Below are positions 45,236 through 55,980 of a DNA stretch of 64,000 nt, one piece after another. Every line of letters starts with the position of its first letter. Positions within the stretch are counted from its first letter, which is position 1. The DNA comes from Ahaetulla prasina. Lineage: Eukaryota > Chordata > Lepidosauria > Squamata > Colubridae. The notes below the pieces were generated by a model, which searched no databases, was not told where the DNA came from, and was given only the letters and a program-made list of their open reading frames with translations. The DNA is taken from assembly GCF_028640845.1 (NCBI RefSeq), contig NC_080540.1, forward strand, positions 282,118,524-282,182,523. Reading direction: 5' to 3'. The position numbers and the translations under genes are program-made.

Positions 45236-46093
45236 TTGCTATTTGGGTTCTATCTAGTATATTATGCTTTGATTTTAAATTTTTGTGCACCATCCAGATT
45301 TATTGCTGTAAGATGAAATGGCTGTATAAACTGTTTTAAATAAATTATTAAGCCATTACCTTGCTGACCTTGACTGGGATTATTGGTTTAATTGGATCTG
45401 GAAAGGAATGAACAAAAGAATCCCAAGGATGTAGGGTAGATTAGGAATTTGGGGGAAAAAATCCAGAACAAGGCAGTAACAAGCCATCTCCACACCACAA
45501 CTAAGAAAACCACATGGACACTTTTCTGATATTGTTACAACTACATAGAAGAAAGTGGATTGTCAACCTAGCACACATACGTGCTGTAACTGGAATAACA
45601 ACACAGCATCTTAAAATGAAACAAATTGTTCTTGAATTGTTCTTCAGACAAATTGACTATTTCTTCTTGAGTCACTTGCTTTATTTATTTTTTAAAGCAT
45701 TTATGTAGCTGTCCATCTTATAACCAAACCTGGGTAGCTCCCAATCAAAAGTTAAAATAACAACTAAAACCATATTAAGACTATAAAACTTAAACATATT
45801 AAAACATTAAAAATAACAAAAACCTGTTGCCAAGTCAAAGTTCTCTGATGTCTAATCTTATTCCAGTGCTTGTGGGGGAAAGTCAGATCTTCCAAGCTTT
45901 ATGGAAGGCTAAGAGGGTAAAAACCTGTCAAACTTCAGAGGGGGGCAGAATGTTCTATAGGGCAGGGGCTGCCACAGAAAAGCACGCTTCCTAGCTCCCA
46001 TCAGATGGCAATATTTAGGGGAAGTGACTAGTCACTAGGAGCATGTCCACTCTGTTCTGCTAGGATGGGCAGATGGCCTTAAGTAAAGGTATC
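45236..46093. other. no recognised feature
   Basis: Nothing supported. Confidence 0.4.
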
Positions 46094-46101
46094 CTATAGA
46101 T

Positions 46102-46198
46102 CAGGGGTCTCCAACCTTGGCACCTTTAAGACTTGTGGACTACAACTTCCAGAGTTGTAGTCCACAAGTCTTAAAGTTGCCAAGGTTGGAGACCCCTG
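46102..46198. mobile_element. hAT foldback MITE (family C), 97-bp near-perfect hairpin
   Basis: CAGGGGTCTCCAACC to GGTTGGAGACCCCTG; arms pair almost without mismatch. Perfect 8-bp duplication CTATAGAT at 46094-46101 and 46199-46206. Confidence 0.93.
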
Positions 46199-46206
46199 CT
46201 ATAGAT

Positions 46207-46628
46207 GACCAAGCACTGTTCCATATGGGGCTTTAAAGCTTGTCCTTTTTAGAAGATCATTTTTTTTCTTGAAATACTTGCTGCAGCTTCAGATAGTAAC
46301 TGTAATAGAAATCAAGCACTCTATAGTGGCAAGAACTAAATAATTAGATTTAATAGAGAAGAATATATGTAACTCAACTGTGGAATCCTTAGTGCTCCGT
46401 GAACTTGAATTGCTTGCAGCCATTTGATTACCCAACTAGGTAATACCATCAGCATTAGTGAGTGTATGGTTCCCTGTACTCAGCATTAGTGAGTGTATGG
46501 TTCTTCCCTGTTTAAATGCCCTGGGGGGGGGGGCGGGCGGGCGGGCGGGAGAATGTTTTTTTTCCCCTTTGTAGTTCATTAGGGCATTTTTGTTTTGTTT
46601 TATTGTTTGCCTGGTGTTAGGATTTTTT
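46207..46628. other. intronic spacer with short duplication and GC tract
   Basis: CAGCATTAGTGAGTGTATGG occurs twice, 32 bp apart (about 46449 and 46481). (GGGC)n-like run at 46525-46550. Confidence 0.6.
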
Positions 46629-46914
46629 TGGGTTTTGTTAACTGGAGAGGATGAATTCTGGTCTGTTTATTTCCTTCCTAACCTTTTTAATTATCTCTTT
46701 AAATGACATGTAAATGTGGTTTATCTTTATGTGTCTATTAATGGCTGGTTCATCTGAATGCCAAACTTTCTGGGTTTTGGTAACTGGAGAGGATGAATTC
46801 TGGTCTTTTTATTTCCTTCCTAGTTTTTTTTTAATTGTCTCTTTAAATAATGTGTAAATGTGATTTATCTTTATGTGTCTATTAATGGCTGATTTGTCTG
46901 AATGCCAAACTTTC
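46629..46914. repeat. 142-bp tandem duplication
   Basis: TGGGTTTTG...AACTGGAGAGGATGAATTC through AATGCCAAACTTTC is present twice head to tail (46629-46770 and 46771-46914) with a few substitutions and small indels. Confidence 0.9.
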
Positions 46915-47435
46915 AGGAATTCCTTAACTCGGAGAGCACCAAATTAAATTCAACTTTCAATTACTTGGAATTGGATTTCATCTTCTTGTATTTCTTGAAA
47001 CTTAAGTTATAAGCAAAGATATTTCAATTGATATGAGGAAGAACTAACCTTCAAAAACATCTTGATTGGATTTATAATGATTGTTGTGTGGTGTGTATGC
47101 ATGTGTATATGAGAGAGGGAGAGAGAAAGAGAAAAATGGATAATCTGGCTTGGCTTTTACTTTTTGTTGTTAATGATGCTTTTTATTTTTGTAAGAACAC
47201 TAAAACATCTGTTGAGTTATAGTTGAATTCTGGCAGCATCTTTTTTCTTGAGGAAGTCTTTTCTTCATGGTGCACATTTAAACTGTCTGTTTCTTAAGTA
47301 AATAAAGTAGCATGTAAACAAGACCTAAATGCATAAAAATGAATTTTTAATCAATGTGCATGTGCAAGATGAATCTTTGCTATGGTTGAATGCATAACAA
47401 TAATTTTATTTTCATGTCCATCATCAACAACATTG
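46915..47435. other. no recognised feature
   Basis: Nothing supported. Confidence 0.4.
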
Positions 47436-47600
47436 GGATCAGTTTGGGGTAGTGATTAAGGTGCTGGCTGAGAAACAAGGACACTGAGAGTTTTATTCCT
47501 ACCTTAGTTAGGCAGGAAAGCCAGTTGGGTGACTTTGGGCCAGTCGCTATCTCTCAGCCCAACCTTTTCCCCATTTTCTGTCATTATTTTAAAAGCAATA
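47436..47600 (+). mobile_element. tRNA-derived SINE (GGGTGACTTTGGGCCAGTC family)
   Basis: Head TTTGGGGTAGTGATTAAGGT, then AAAGCCAGTTGGGTGACTTT and CTCTCAGCCCAACC. Same family as 56672-56880. Confidence 0.7.
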
Positions 47601-47649
47601 AAAGAATAAAGGCAAAGATAAAGCTTTTTTCTGTCCATTCATGTCTGGT

Positions 47650-47940
47650 TCTATATGGTGGTGCTCATCTCCATTTCTTCACCAACGGAGCCAGCATTGT
47701 CTGAAGACATTTCCATGGTCATGTGGCCAGCATGACTATATTGTATGCTGAGATGTATGGAATGCTGTTACCTTCCCACTGAAGCGGTACCTATTTATCT
47801 ACTGATAGTTGCATCATTTCAAACTGTTAGATAGGCAGGATCTGGCGCAAGTTAGAGGAGCTCACTCTATCTTGAACCCAGACTGTCAGCTTTCCAGCTG
47901 ACAAGCTCAGCATTTTGAATTGCTGAGCCATTGCACCCCT
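47650..47940 (-). mobile_element. squamate tRNA-type SINE, diverged
   Basis: Minus-strand relative of 12819-13130: plus-strand GGTGGTGCTCATCTCCATTT, GAAGACATTTCCATGGTCAT, and the head AGCTGACAAGCTCAGCATTT. Confidence 0.75.
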
Positions 47941-48592
47941 AATAAAATAATCAATTTTTTAAAAAAATTAGTTACCACAATAAAAACTAATACAAGCTAA
48001 ACTTAGAGAAAGAGAATACAAAAATGAATGAAAAAGTGCAGGAAAAAGAAGAAAAAGAAACACTTTTAACACCCCTGGATGACATCACCAGGTCTCGTTG
48101 TTTCATCAAAATAAAGAAGATACTTAGAGATGATTCACACCCTGGCCAGTGCCTCTTTTCACTTTTATCTTTGGGCAGAAGACACAGAAGTATACCAATC
48201 AGCCAAACAGGTTTAAATACAGCTTCTACCCATGGGCTCTCAGACTCCTAAATACAAAACAGATTAATATGACGAATTTCACTGTTGCCAGTGTAGTGTG
48301 TAATATGTATATACATTACAGTATAGTGTGTAATATGCATATACCATGATATACGATCATACACCAATATACATGTTGCACAGAATATGACGTACATATG
48401 GAAATGTATGATTAGGTTTTTCCCCCCTAACTACTTGTATAAGGATTATTCTTTATATTATTCATGTTGTCTTGTATTCTTGTATGGACTGCACCAGTAG
48501 AGGCTAAACCAATTTCATTGTATATATGATGTACAAAAGGCTTTGAACCTATAAAGAATCTTGAAATGGCTGGCAGAAAGATCAACGAATCA
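47941..48592. other. no recognised feature
   Basis: Nothing supported. Confidence 0.4.
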
Positions 48593-48764
48593 TAGGGGTA
48601 GAAGGGACCTTGGAAGTCATGCAGCCCAATGCAGGAATCCTCAGACCATCTTAGACAAATGATTGTCCAGTCTACTTTTGTAAACATCCAGTGATGGAGC
48701 ACCTACAGCTTCAAAAGGCAGACTGTTTCATTGCTTAATAGTTCTCACAGTCTAGAAATTCCTC

Positions 48765-49188
48765 TTCTTCTCCTTGTGCCATATCCGTCATCGGCGATCA
48801 TGTTGGCCATCCTATTTTTATCAACAGCCACACGAAAAAGTGCTGTTGAGTTTTGTCCAAACGAGACCCTTAGATTTTGAAGCCATGATGATGTTCTTCT
48901 GCCTGGGCCTTGTTTGCCTTCAATCTGTCTTTGGAGGATTAAGTGAAGTATGCCGTATTTTTCTGAGTGTTGCATCACATTTCCAAAATATTCTTTCGCT
49001 TTTTTATGGTTTTGATGATTTTCCTTGGCTTTCCCAGGTGGCTTATCACCACCTCATTTCTGATTTGGTCAACCCAATTTATATGTAACAGCCGCCTGTA
49101 AATCCACATTTCAAATGCTTCTAGTCTCTTCAAGTGGCTTTCTGTCAGAGACCAACTCTCCACTCCATAGAGCAGGTTAGAAAAGATG
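48765..49188 (-). mobile_element. RTE-like LINE 3' fragment with target duplication
   Basis: Minus strand: NLLYGVESWSLTESHLKRLE, AFEMWIYRRLLHINWVDQIR, then after a break RQIEGKQGPGRRTSSWLQNL and VDKNRMANMIADDGYGT. This is the C-terminal module shared by RTE-group elements but is not BovB. A 12-bp duplication TAGAAATTCCTC at 48753-48764 and 49189-49200 marks the insertion. Confidence 0.75.
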
Positions 49189-49274
49189 TAGAAATTCCTC
49201 CTTATTTCAGATTTGGACCACTCACTATACAGTAGTAATGCTTCCATTGATTGGTTCTTATCTTACCTCTGTAC

Positions 49275-49592
49275 CAGGGGTGAAATCCAGCAGGTTCTGA
49301 CAGGTTCTGGAGAACCCGCAGCGGAAATTGTGAGTTGTTCAGAGAACTGGCAAATACCACCTCTGGCTGGCCCCAGAGTGTGGTGGGAATGGAGTTTTTG
49401 CAATATCCTTCCCCTAGAGTGGGGTGGGAATGGAGTTTTTGCAATATTCTTCCCCTGGAGTGGGGTGGGAATGGAGATTTTGCAGTATCCTTCCCCTTCC
49501 ATACCCACCAAGCCACGCCCACCAAGCCACACCACACCCACCAAGCCACACCCACAGAACCGGTAGTAAAAAAAATGTGGATTTCACCACTG
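49275..49592. mobile_element. hAT MITE family B with three 42-bp repeats
   Basis: CAGGGGTGAAATCC ... GGATTTCACCACTG, perfect 8-bp duplication CTCTGTAC at 49267-49274 and 49593-49600. Interior (about 49373-49500) repeats GGGTGGGAATGGAGTTTTTG with 42-bp period. Confidence 0.92.
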
Positions 49593-49795
49593 CTCTGTAC
49601 TCTGTAAAATAAAATCCACACCCCTTGCCCTGTGACATCTGCGCATATATTGGAAGATTGCCATCATATCTGCCTTAATGTTCTCCTCTTTAGGGTAAAC
49701 ATATCCAGTTCCTTTTAATCTCTCTTCGTAGAATTTAGTCGCCGACCCCATTATCATTTCTGTTGTTTGTCTCTACTTCATTTCCCCTGAAATAG

Positions 49796-50601
49796 CTTCT
49801 TTGTGTTCCAGGCATGGCCTCTAAATAAGGTACTTTGAAGTCACTTGATCCTGCATTTAATTGAGCAACAGGCTCAACAAAACGCACTGTTTATTTATAT
49901 TATGAGTATGGATGAAAAATAAATTAAAACAGCAGAGACAGCTTAACCTTCCTCTTAGCTATGTTTTGGAAAATTGCTTTTTAAGGATTAAAGAAACATA
50001 TTATACTACTTTGAAAATTATATGGATTGGAGAAGGCTAATAGCAGATCAATACTTTCCTTGAAAGTACTTACTAAAATCCAATAAAGATGCTGTTATCT
50101 ACAATAGGAAGGGGTTTCTTTTCAGGCAAGCCTTATGATTATGTGCTGTTATATTATATGGAAATAGCACACAACCTATTTCTATAATGGCACATTTTGG
50201 CAGTTGATGAGAAAATGAAAGATCTTTAAAAAAAAATTAAAGCAGCGGCAAAAGTGAGATGTGATACAATCTTGTTATGGGCCCAAACACGAGTGTTTCC
50301 TTCAATCAGTTCTGCTCTTGTTCTTCGACCAAGGTGGTGTGTGTTTCTCATTAAGGAGAATAATTTATCTGTGCAAAGAATGGAATTTCTGAGAAGGAAC
50401 ACGTATAGTTCAGAAACTTCATTTGTTAAGATACAAGACTTCAAGACTTAACTCATATTTTCTTGCTAATTGCTACATATGCAGTCACAGACTAGGAATG
50501 CTATGCTATCATTTATGAAAAATTAGAGGCTTACCATTCAGTGACAAAGACTGAATATAAGTTCAAAACCTATTTTAGAACTCAGACTCTGCTTTCAGTG
50601 T
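49796..50601. other. no recognised feature
   Basis: Nothing supported. Confidence 0.4.
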
Positions 50602-50757
50602 ACAGGTAATCCTCAATTTACAACCACAATTGAGCCCAAAATTTATGCTGCACTTGTTAAGTGAGTTTTGCTCCATTTTAAGACTTTTCTTGCCAGAGTT
50701 GTTATGTGAATCACTACAGTTGTTAAGTTAGTAACCTGGTTGTTAAGTGAATCTGGC
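50602..50757. mobile_element. half copy of TA-target MITE
   Basis: TACAGGTAATCCTCAATTTA and GTTGTTAAGTGAATCTGGCT; the right half is missing. Confidence 0.75.
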
Positions 50758-50847
50758 TGAAGTGTGCACTTGTATACCAGCAAGCCTTCTGAGAAAGAGG
50801 CCCGGATTAAGAGACTGTGCAGTCCTGAGCTGGATGGGAAGGAGTAG

Positions 50848-50950
50848 AGTAGAGTAGACTAGAGTAGAGTAGAATAGAATAGAATAGAATAGAATAGAAT
50901 AGAATAGAATAGAATAGAATAGAATAGAATAGAATAGAATAGAATAGAAT
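50848..50950. repeat. (AGAAT)n / AGAGT microsatellite at a CR1 tail
   Basis: Several AGAGT units pass into about 15 AGAAT units that lead directly into the CR1 3' end AACAGAGTTGGAAGGGAC. Confidence 0.96.
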
Positions 50951-51175
50951 AACAGAGTTGGAAGGGACTTTGGAGGTCATCTTGTCCAACCCCCCACTCA
51001 AGTAGGAAACCCTACTTGCTCTGCCACTCTATACCATTCCAGACAAAGTTGATGTCCAGTCTCTTCTTGAAAACTCCAGTGATGAAGAATGCACAACTTC
51101 TGAAGGCAAGCTGTTCCAAGAGGTTGAAGAGATTCAGGGTGGCCACATCCTAGAATCTCTCAGAATATATCTAGT
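50951..51175 (-). mobile_element. CR1 LINE 3' end
   Basis: AACAGAGTTGGAAGGGACTT, TTGTCCAACCCCCCACTCAA, then ACAACTTCTGAAGGCAAGCT; truncated near 51175. Confidence 0.88.
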
Positions 51176-51428
51176 AAGTTAGTAGTAAGCTTTAATTTGG
51201 CAAGATTCTGCCCATTGGGTGCAAGGAAATAAAGAACTGAACTCAATGGGATCTCACTGCTTCATCTCTGGATTTGGGCTTGGTATGAGGGATGCTTGGT
51301 AGGAACTGAATACTCCCAGATGCATTTTGAACTCATTATCCGGTGTTTCAGAACTCTGATTATACTTATAAATGTTTTGTTTTATAATGTATCCAGTTAG
51401 TGAACTAAATTTGCACATGTGTTGGTTA
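51176..51428. other. no recognised feature
   Basis: Spacer, nothing supported. Confidence 0.4.
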
Positions 51429-51812
51429 CAGGTAGTCCTTGACTTACGACCACCATTGAGCCCAACATTTCTATGGCTAAATGAAACATTTGTTAAGTGA
51501 ATTTTGCCCCATGTCATGACCTTTCTTGCCACAGTTGTTAAATGAGACATGGTAGTTGATAAGTTAATAACAGGGTTGTTAAGTGAATCTGGCTTCTCCT
51601 TTGACATTGTCAGAAGGCCACAAAAAATGATCACATGACTCTGGGACACTGCAGCCTTCATGAATATGAGTCAGTTGCCAAGTGTCTGAATTTTGATCAA
51701 ATGGGGATGCTGCAGCCACCATAAAAACAGCCTTAAGTCTTCTTTTTTCCCCCTGTGCAATTATAACTTTGAACGGTCACTAAATGAACTGTTGAAAGTC
51801 GAGGACTCCCTG
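51429..51812. mobile_element. TA-target MITE (CAGGTAGTCC family), complete
   Basis: 384 bp, CAGGTAGTCCTTGACTTACG ... AAAGTCGAGGACTCCCTG, TA on both sides. Confidence 0.88.
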
Positions 51813-54044
51813 TATAGACTTGGGAATCTGGTTTCTTTTCATGCAATACTATAAAATATAATTCAGTTTAGGCATCATATTCAATTTGTATTGCTTCACT
51901 TTGCTTACTTGCTCTTACGTGCTACGTGCCTTTTGCAAGGCTGGCTATCTATATATTTTTATAAAAAAACCAAAGGCAATTTTTGTAATCCCGAAACAAA
52001 AAATAACATTGAATTCTATATTAAAAAGCTTCCTTTTCCTAGTCAGAATATCCAGCCTTGTGTTCTTCACTCTTAACTACAGCAGGTACTGTATTCTAGT
52101 TTGGAGGCATTAAAATCCATAAGGCTTATGGCATCTTTGAAAACAGAATTTAATGTCTTTTACTATGCAAGAAATTATTTAGGTTTTTATCTTAATTGTT
52201 TGAACATTAGGGGTTGCAATAGAGATCCTCTGTTGCGTGCTCTGTTCTGACCATGAAAAAGAAAAAATAAACAAGATAAGATCACGATAAACCTACATTC
52301 CCAGCAAAACCATACTGTTTCTTTTAGGGTTGCTAATTAAAAAGTACATTTTTGGAAATCCTTCCTTTCTTTTGTTGACTGCAGAACATACTGTAGTGAT
52401 TTGAATCACACACTAATCCTCCATAAATTTATTTGCTTATTTAATCTGCACTCTCTGATACCACATGGATTCTTGACAGTTCACACAATAACACTAGCAG
52501 CAGTAATAATGAATCGCCCGTGGTAAATAAAGTTAATAAACTATAGATAAAACCAAACAATATTACAATATTTTATGCATTATATGTAATATACAGCACT
52601 CCCTAAATATGTATTGTATCTATATTATATAGAGCCATGCACTGTATCTATGTAGAAATAGTAAACTGAGAAATAGATTACTACAGAATGAAATTGAGCA
52701 AATGAATTCTTACTGAAGTCATAGGTATATCTTATGTCAGTATAACAGGGTGGAGTAAGTGGGGTTAACACTGTAGTAAATATGTATATTTCCACTTACT
52801 TTTCTAGTTAGAAAATTCTGTTCTGGCTGAGTTAGCCTGAGAAAGATATTAAAATTAATCCCCAAGTTTTTAAATACTTGAGAACCTGAGCGTTTTGGAT
52901 AAATAAAAGAGGTGGAATAGCTTTGTGTCCTGAAAGCCTGTCTTTAGGAAAAGATTATTTTAAAAAGGAAAGTGGTCGCTGGGCTGGAGGAACAGGCTGA
53001 TATTCTAACAAATGCAGAAAAAAAAAGACATTGTAGATTACATTTTATTTCACGTAAGTATAAGAAAGAGCTTTAATATTTCTTTCATTTGTGCCAAGAT
53101 AGCATCCTAAATTGCTATAAATTTTAAGTTTCCATGATATCGAATTCATAGGGTCTGTAAACTTTCTAGAAAGAAGATAATATTATTTATACTCCTGCAC
53201 TTGTTCAAACACTGTGGCTGTTACGATTACTGGGATTGAGTGATGAATATAATTTTGGCAATTCCTTTGCAAGCTCAGCTGGTAGGAATTAAATGGGATA
53301 ATTCATCTGTCAGCCTCAACGGTGAACAAAACATGTACAAAGTTTTTTTTAACCCTTCCCTTCCCTTACACTAATAATACCGGTTTCTTAATTCATAAAT
53401 TATGGCAAAAGAGCAGAGCATTAAAACTGATATGTAACCAATCAATAAAAGGAACGGGGGAAAGGCAACTAGATCAACTTTCAGCGAGATGTTTCCAATT
53501 ATCAGCCTGTAAGAATGACTGGTTATTGAACATTGACCAGAAAAACTATTAGGCCTCTTTCTTTTCAGATTTTGAAAAAAATCCCCCTCTTACTTTTCCT
53601 GAACTATTGGAGCAAGTAAATAGGTAGGAGAACATATTGGACAAATTTTAAAAAATGTTAATAGCAGCACCAGGATATAGTTTATGTTTAACGTTATTCA
53701 GAGGCTTGCTGGGGTATTTTATTCCTAAATCAATGCCTTCCATGTGCAGTTGGTTCAGGTTTCCAGAATGCTGCAACTTACCCTTCAATTCTGTTACATG
53801 GAAAATGAAATCACAATTTTTAAGTTACAAGTAAGAATTATGTATATTGAGGGGAAATTCACTCATGGATTAGTCAGAGTATTTCTAAAATGACCTTTCC
53901 ATTTCTGAGGGGGAAAAAAATTCTTCCTTTCGTGACCTGTTTCTTTAACCATCTTACAGTACATTAAGCCAGACCGAATTAACTAATGGTCTGGGCACTG
54001 CTTCTAAACCACATTTAGAGAATATTCCAAATGAGGCTGTTTGT
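51813..54044. other. 2.2 kb intronic sequence without recognised feature
   Basis: AT-rich, no named repeat or exon seen. Confidence 0.45.
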
Positions 54045-54334
54045 TCTCAGCCTTTACAACCTTTCTTGCCTCAGTTGCTAAGTGAATCCCTGCAGTTGTT
54101 AAGTTAGCAACACGGTTGTTAAGTGAATCTGGCTTCCCCATTTGTCTTTGCTTGTCAGAAGGCTGCAAAAGGGGATCACGTGACCCTGGGACACTGCAAC
54201 TGTCGTACATATGAACCAGTTGTCAAGCATTTGAATTTTGATCACCTGACCGCAGGGGTGTTGCAATGGTTGTAAGTGTGAAAAACGGTCATAAGTTACT
54301 TTTTTCAGTGCTGCTGTCACTAAATGAACCGTTG

Positions 54335-54769
54335 CAGTGGTGAAATCCAATTTTTTTTACTACTGGTTCTGTGGGCGTGGCTTGGTCAGCATGGTGTGGT
54401 TTGACTAGGTGGGTGTGGCTGGGGAAGGATACTGCAAAATCTCCATTCCCACCCCACTCCAGGGGAAAGATACTGCAAAATCCCCATTCCCTCCCCACTC
54501 CTGGGGGAAAGATACTGCAAAATTCCCATTCCCTCCCCACTTCTGGGGGAAGGATACTGCAAAATTCCCATTCCCTCCCCACTTCTGGGGGAAGGATACT
54601 GCAAAATTCCCATTCCCTCCCCACTCCTGGGGGAAGGATACTGCAAAATCTCCATTCCCACCCCACTGTGGGACCAGGCAGAGGTAGTATTTGCCAGTTC
54701 TCCGAACTACTCAAAATTTCTGCTACCGGTTCTCCAGAACCTGTTAGAACCTGCTGGATTTCACCCCTG
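54335..54769. mobile_element. hAT MITE family B with six 42-bp repeats
   Basis: CAGTGGTGAAATCC ... GGATTTCACCCCTG; flanks AACCGTTG (54327-54334) and AACTGTTG (54770-54777), 7 of 8 matching. Inverted relative to the copy at 49275. Confidence 0.9.
54421..54668. repeat. 42-bp minisatellite, about six units
   Basis: GGGGAAGGATACTGCAAAAT followed by TCCCATTCCCTCCCCACT; GATACTGC recurs at 54428, 54469, 54511, 54553, 54595 and 54637. Confidence 0.95.
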
Positions 54770-54993
54770 AACTGTTGTACGTCAAAGACTATCTGTATGA
54801 GGTAGTAGTGAGAAGAATATTAACTTAGCTTTGAAAAAATAGAAAGGGATGAGAGAGAAAAAATCAAGGTTCCTTGCATTGGCTTTCTTTAGGTTAGGAA
54901 GGAAAAATGTGATGAAGTTTCATGATTCCATTATTATAACCTATATCTTATTTTTTTTTATTTATTTATTTATTTTTGTCACACAGTATATAT

Positions 54994-55759
54994 CAGGGGT
55001 CCCCAACCTTTCGGACCTCAGGGACCACTAAATTCATAATTTTAAATCCCATGGACCACCAGTATGATCTGCCTAATGACCGGCTGGGTGGGTGTGGCCA
55101 ACTCGATGTCCAACTTGATGTCACTCACATCAAGGGGCACCTCGCCAGCCTCTACTCACCTCTCCCCACCCAGCCACTCCTTGCCTGCCCGCCCGAGTCC
55201 TTAGGGCCCCAACAGGAAGCAGTTATTGGAGCTAAGCAGCCACCACGAGAAAGAGTTGGCAAAACAGCTCAGTTCAAATTGGATCTGGGCGAGAAGAAGG
55301 CTCAGCAGAAGCACCTCACTGAGGACTAGGAGCATAGGCTTTCCAAGCAGAGGGAAGACCTGCGGGAGTGCAAGGCAAGGTACCGGTGCCTGGAGGTTCA
55401 GTGAGCTGACATGGTCAGCCAGTTCCAGACCATGATGCAGTCCCACTGGAACAAGGCCCTCTGGCTCTTCGCCACCAGCGGTGCTCCCCTCCAGCCTTCA
55501 CCCAAAGCCCCACATCAGGAGACTGAAACAGACCCCAAGTCGGAATTTCTGCCCCCTTCCAACCCACACAAAAAGACCCTGAAGGGGGAGTCTCTCTGCA
55601 GCAACACAAGCATTCATTGCACGTATCCGGTCTAGGAGCCGTAATTTGAGGGCCCCTGATTTAGTGCAATATAAAAAAATGCAAATAATTTTTCTGCGGA
55701 CCACCAAAATTTTCTTGTGGACCGCCAGTGGTCCACGGACCACCAGTTGGTGACCAATG
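54994..55759. mobile_element. hAT element (family F) carrying a captured coding segment
   Basis: Left end CAGGGGTCCCCAACCTTTCG, right end with GGACCACCAGTTGGTGACCA. Perfect 8-bp duplication GTATATAT at 54986-54993 and 55760-55767. The interior at about 55200-55640 is GC-rich and unlike either terminus, and translates into a coiled-coil protein segment (next entry). Confidence 0.85.
55205..55635 (+). pseudogene. captured host-gene fragment, centrobin-like coiled coil
   Basis: Two frames joined by one frameshift read LLELSSHHEKELAKQL, then AQFKLDLGEKKAQQKHLTED, stop, EHRLSKQREDLRECKARYR, stop, ADMVSQFQTMMQSHWNKALW and PLQPSPKAPHQETETDPKSE. Heptad-rich Glu/Lys/Gln sequence followed by a Pro/Ser-rich stretch looks like normal host protein, not transposase. 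The FQxMMQxHWxxA segment reminds me of vertebrate centrobin, a centriolar coiled-coil protein; this is from memory and unchecked. Two stops and a frameshift make it a pseudogene. No intron is evident, so either one exon or a processed copy was taken up. Confidence 0.55.
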
Positions 55760-55917
55760 GTATATATAAGCATAAGCATGTAATAACTATACAATATATA
55801 AGCATATATATAAGTATGAGTATGTAATAACGATATTAATTGGATATAACGAAAGGAAACAATAGGATAGGAACGGTAGGCACGCTTGTGCTCTTATGCA
55901 CGCCCCTTACAGACTTT

Positions 55918-55980
55918 TCAGTATTCAGTATTATTCAGTGTTATATAGTATTATTCAGTATTCAGTATTATTCAGTAGAA
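55918..55980. repeat. CAGTATT / ATTCAGTATT short tandem repeat
   Basis: Degenerate repeats of TTCAGTATTATTCAGT. Confidence 0.7.

Larger units (their letters stand above)
48593..49795 (-). mobile_element. CR1 LINE 3' part, split by an RTE-like LINE and a hAT MITE
   Basis: CR1 pieces lie at 48593-48764, 49189-49274 and 49593-49795 in collinear order (3' end ATAGGGGTAGAAGGGACCTT; later ATATCTGCCTTAATGTTCTC and ACATATCCAGTTCCTTTTAA). Two later insertions separate them. Confidence 0.8.
54045..54797. mobile_element. TA-target MITE split by a hAT MITE, left end eroded
   Basis: Body from ACAACCTTTCTTGCCTCAGT through AATGAACCGTTG, then after the insertion TACGTCAAAGACTATCTGTA. Confidence 0.8.
54953..55960 (-). 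mobile_element. CR1/L2-superfamily LINE 3' end split by a hAT element
   Basis: TTTATTTATTTATTTTTGTC at left; after the insertion AAACAATAGGATAGGAACGG and CTCTTATGCACGCCCCTTAC (about 55856-55910). Same family as 3106-6812. Confidence 0.8.

Noticed and set aside
54371..54805. 144-codon frame with 14-residue repeats (KDTAKSPFPPHSWG type)
   Set aside because: It is the 42-bp minisatellite of a noncoding MITE read in frame; the mirror frame at 49202-49621 arises the same way.
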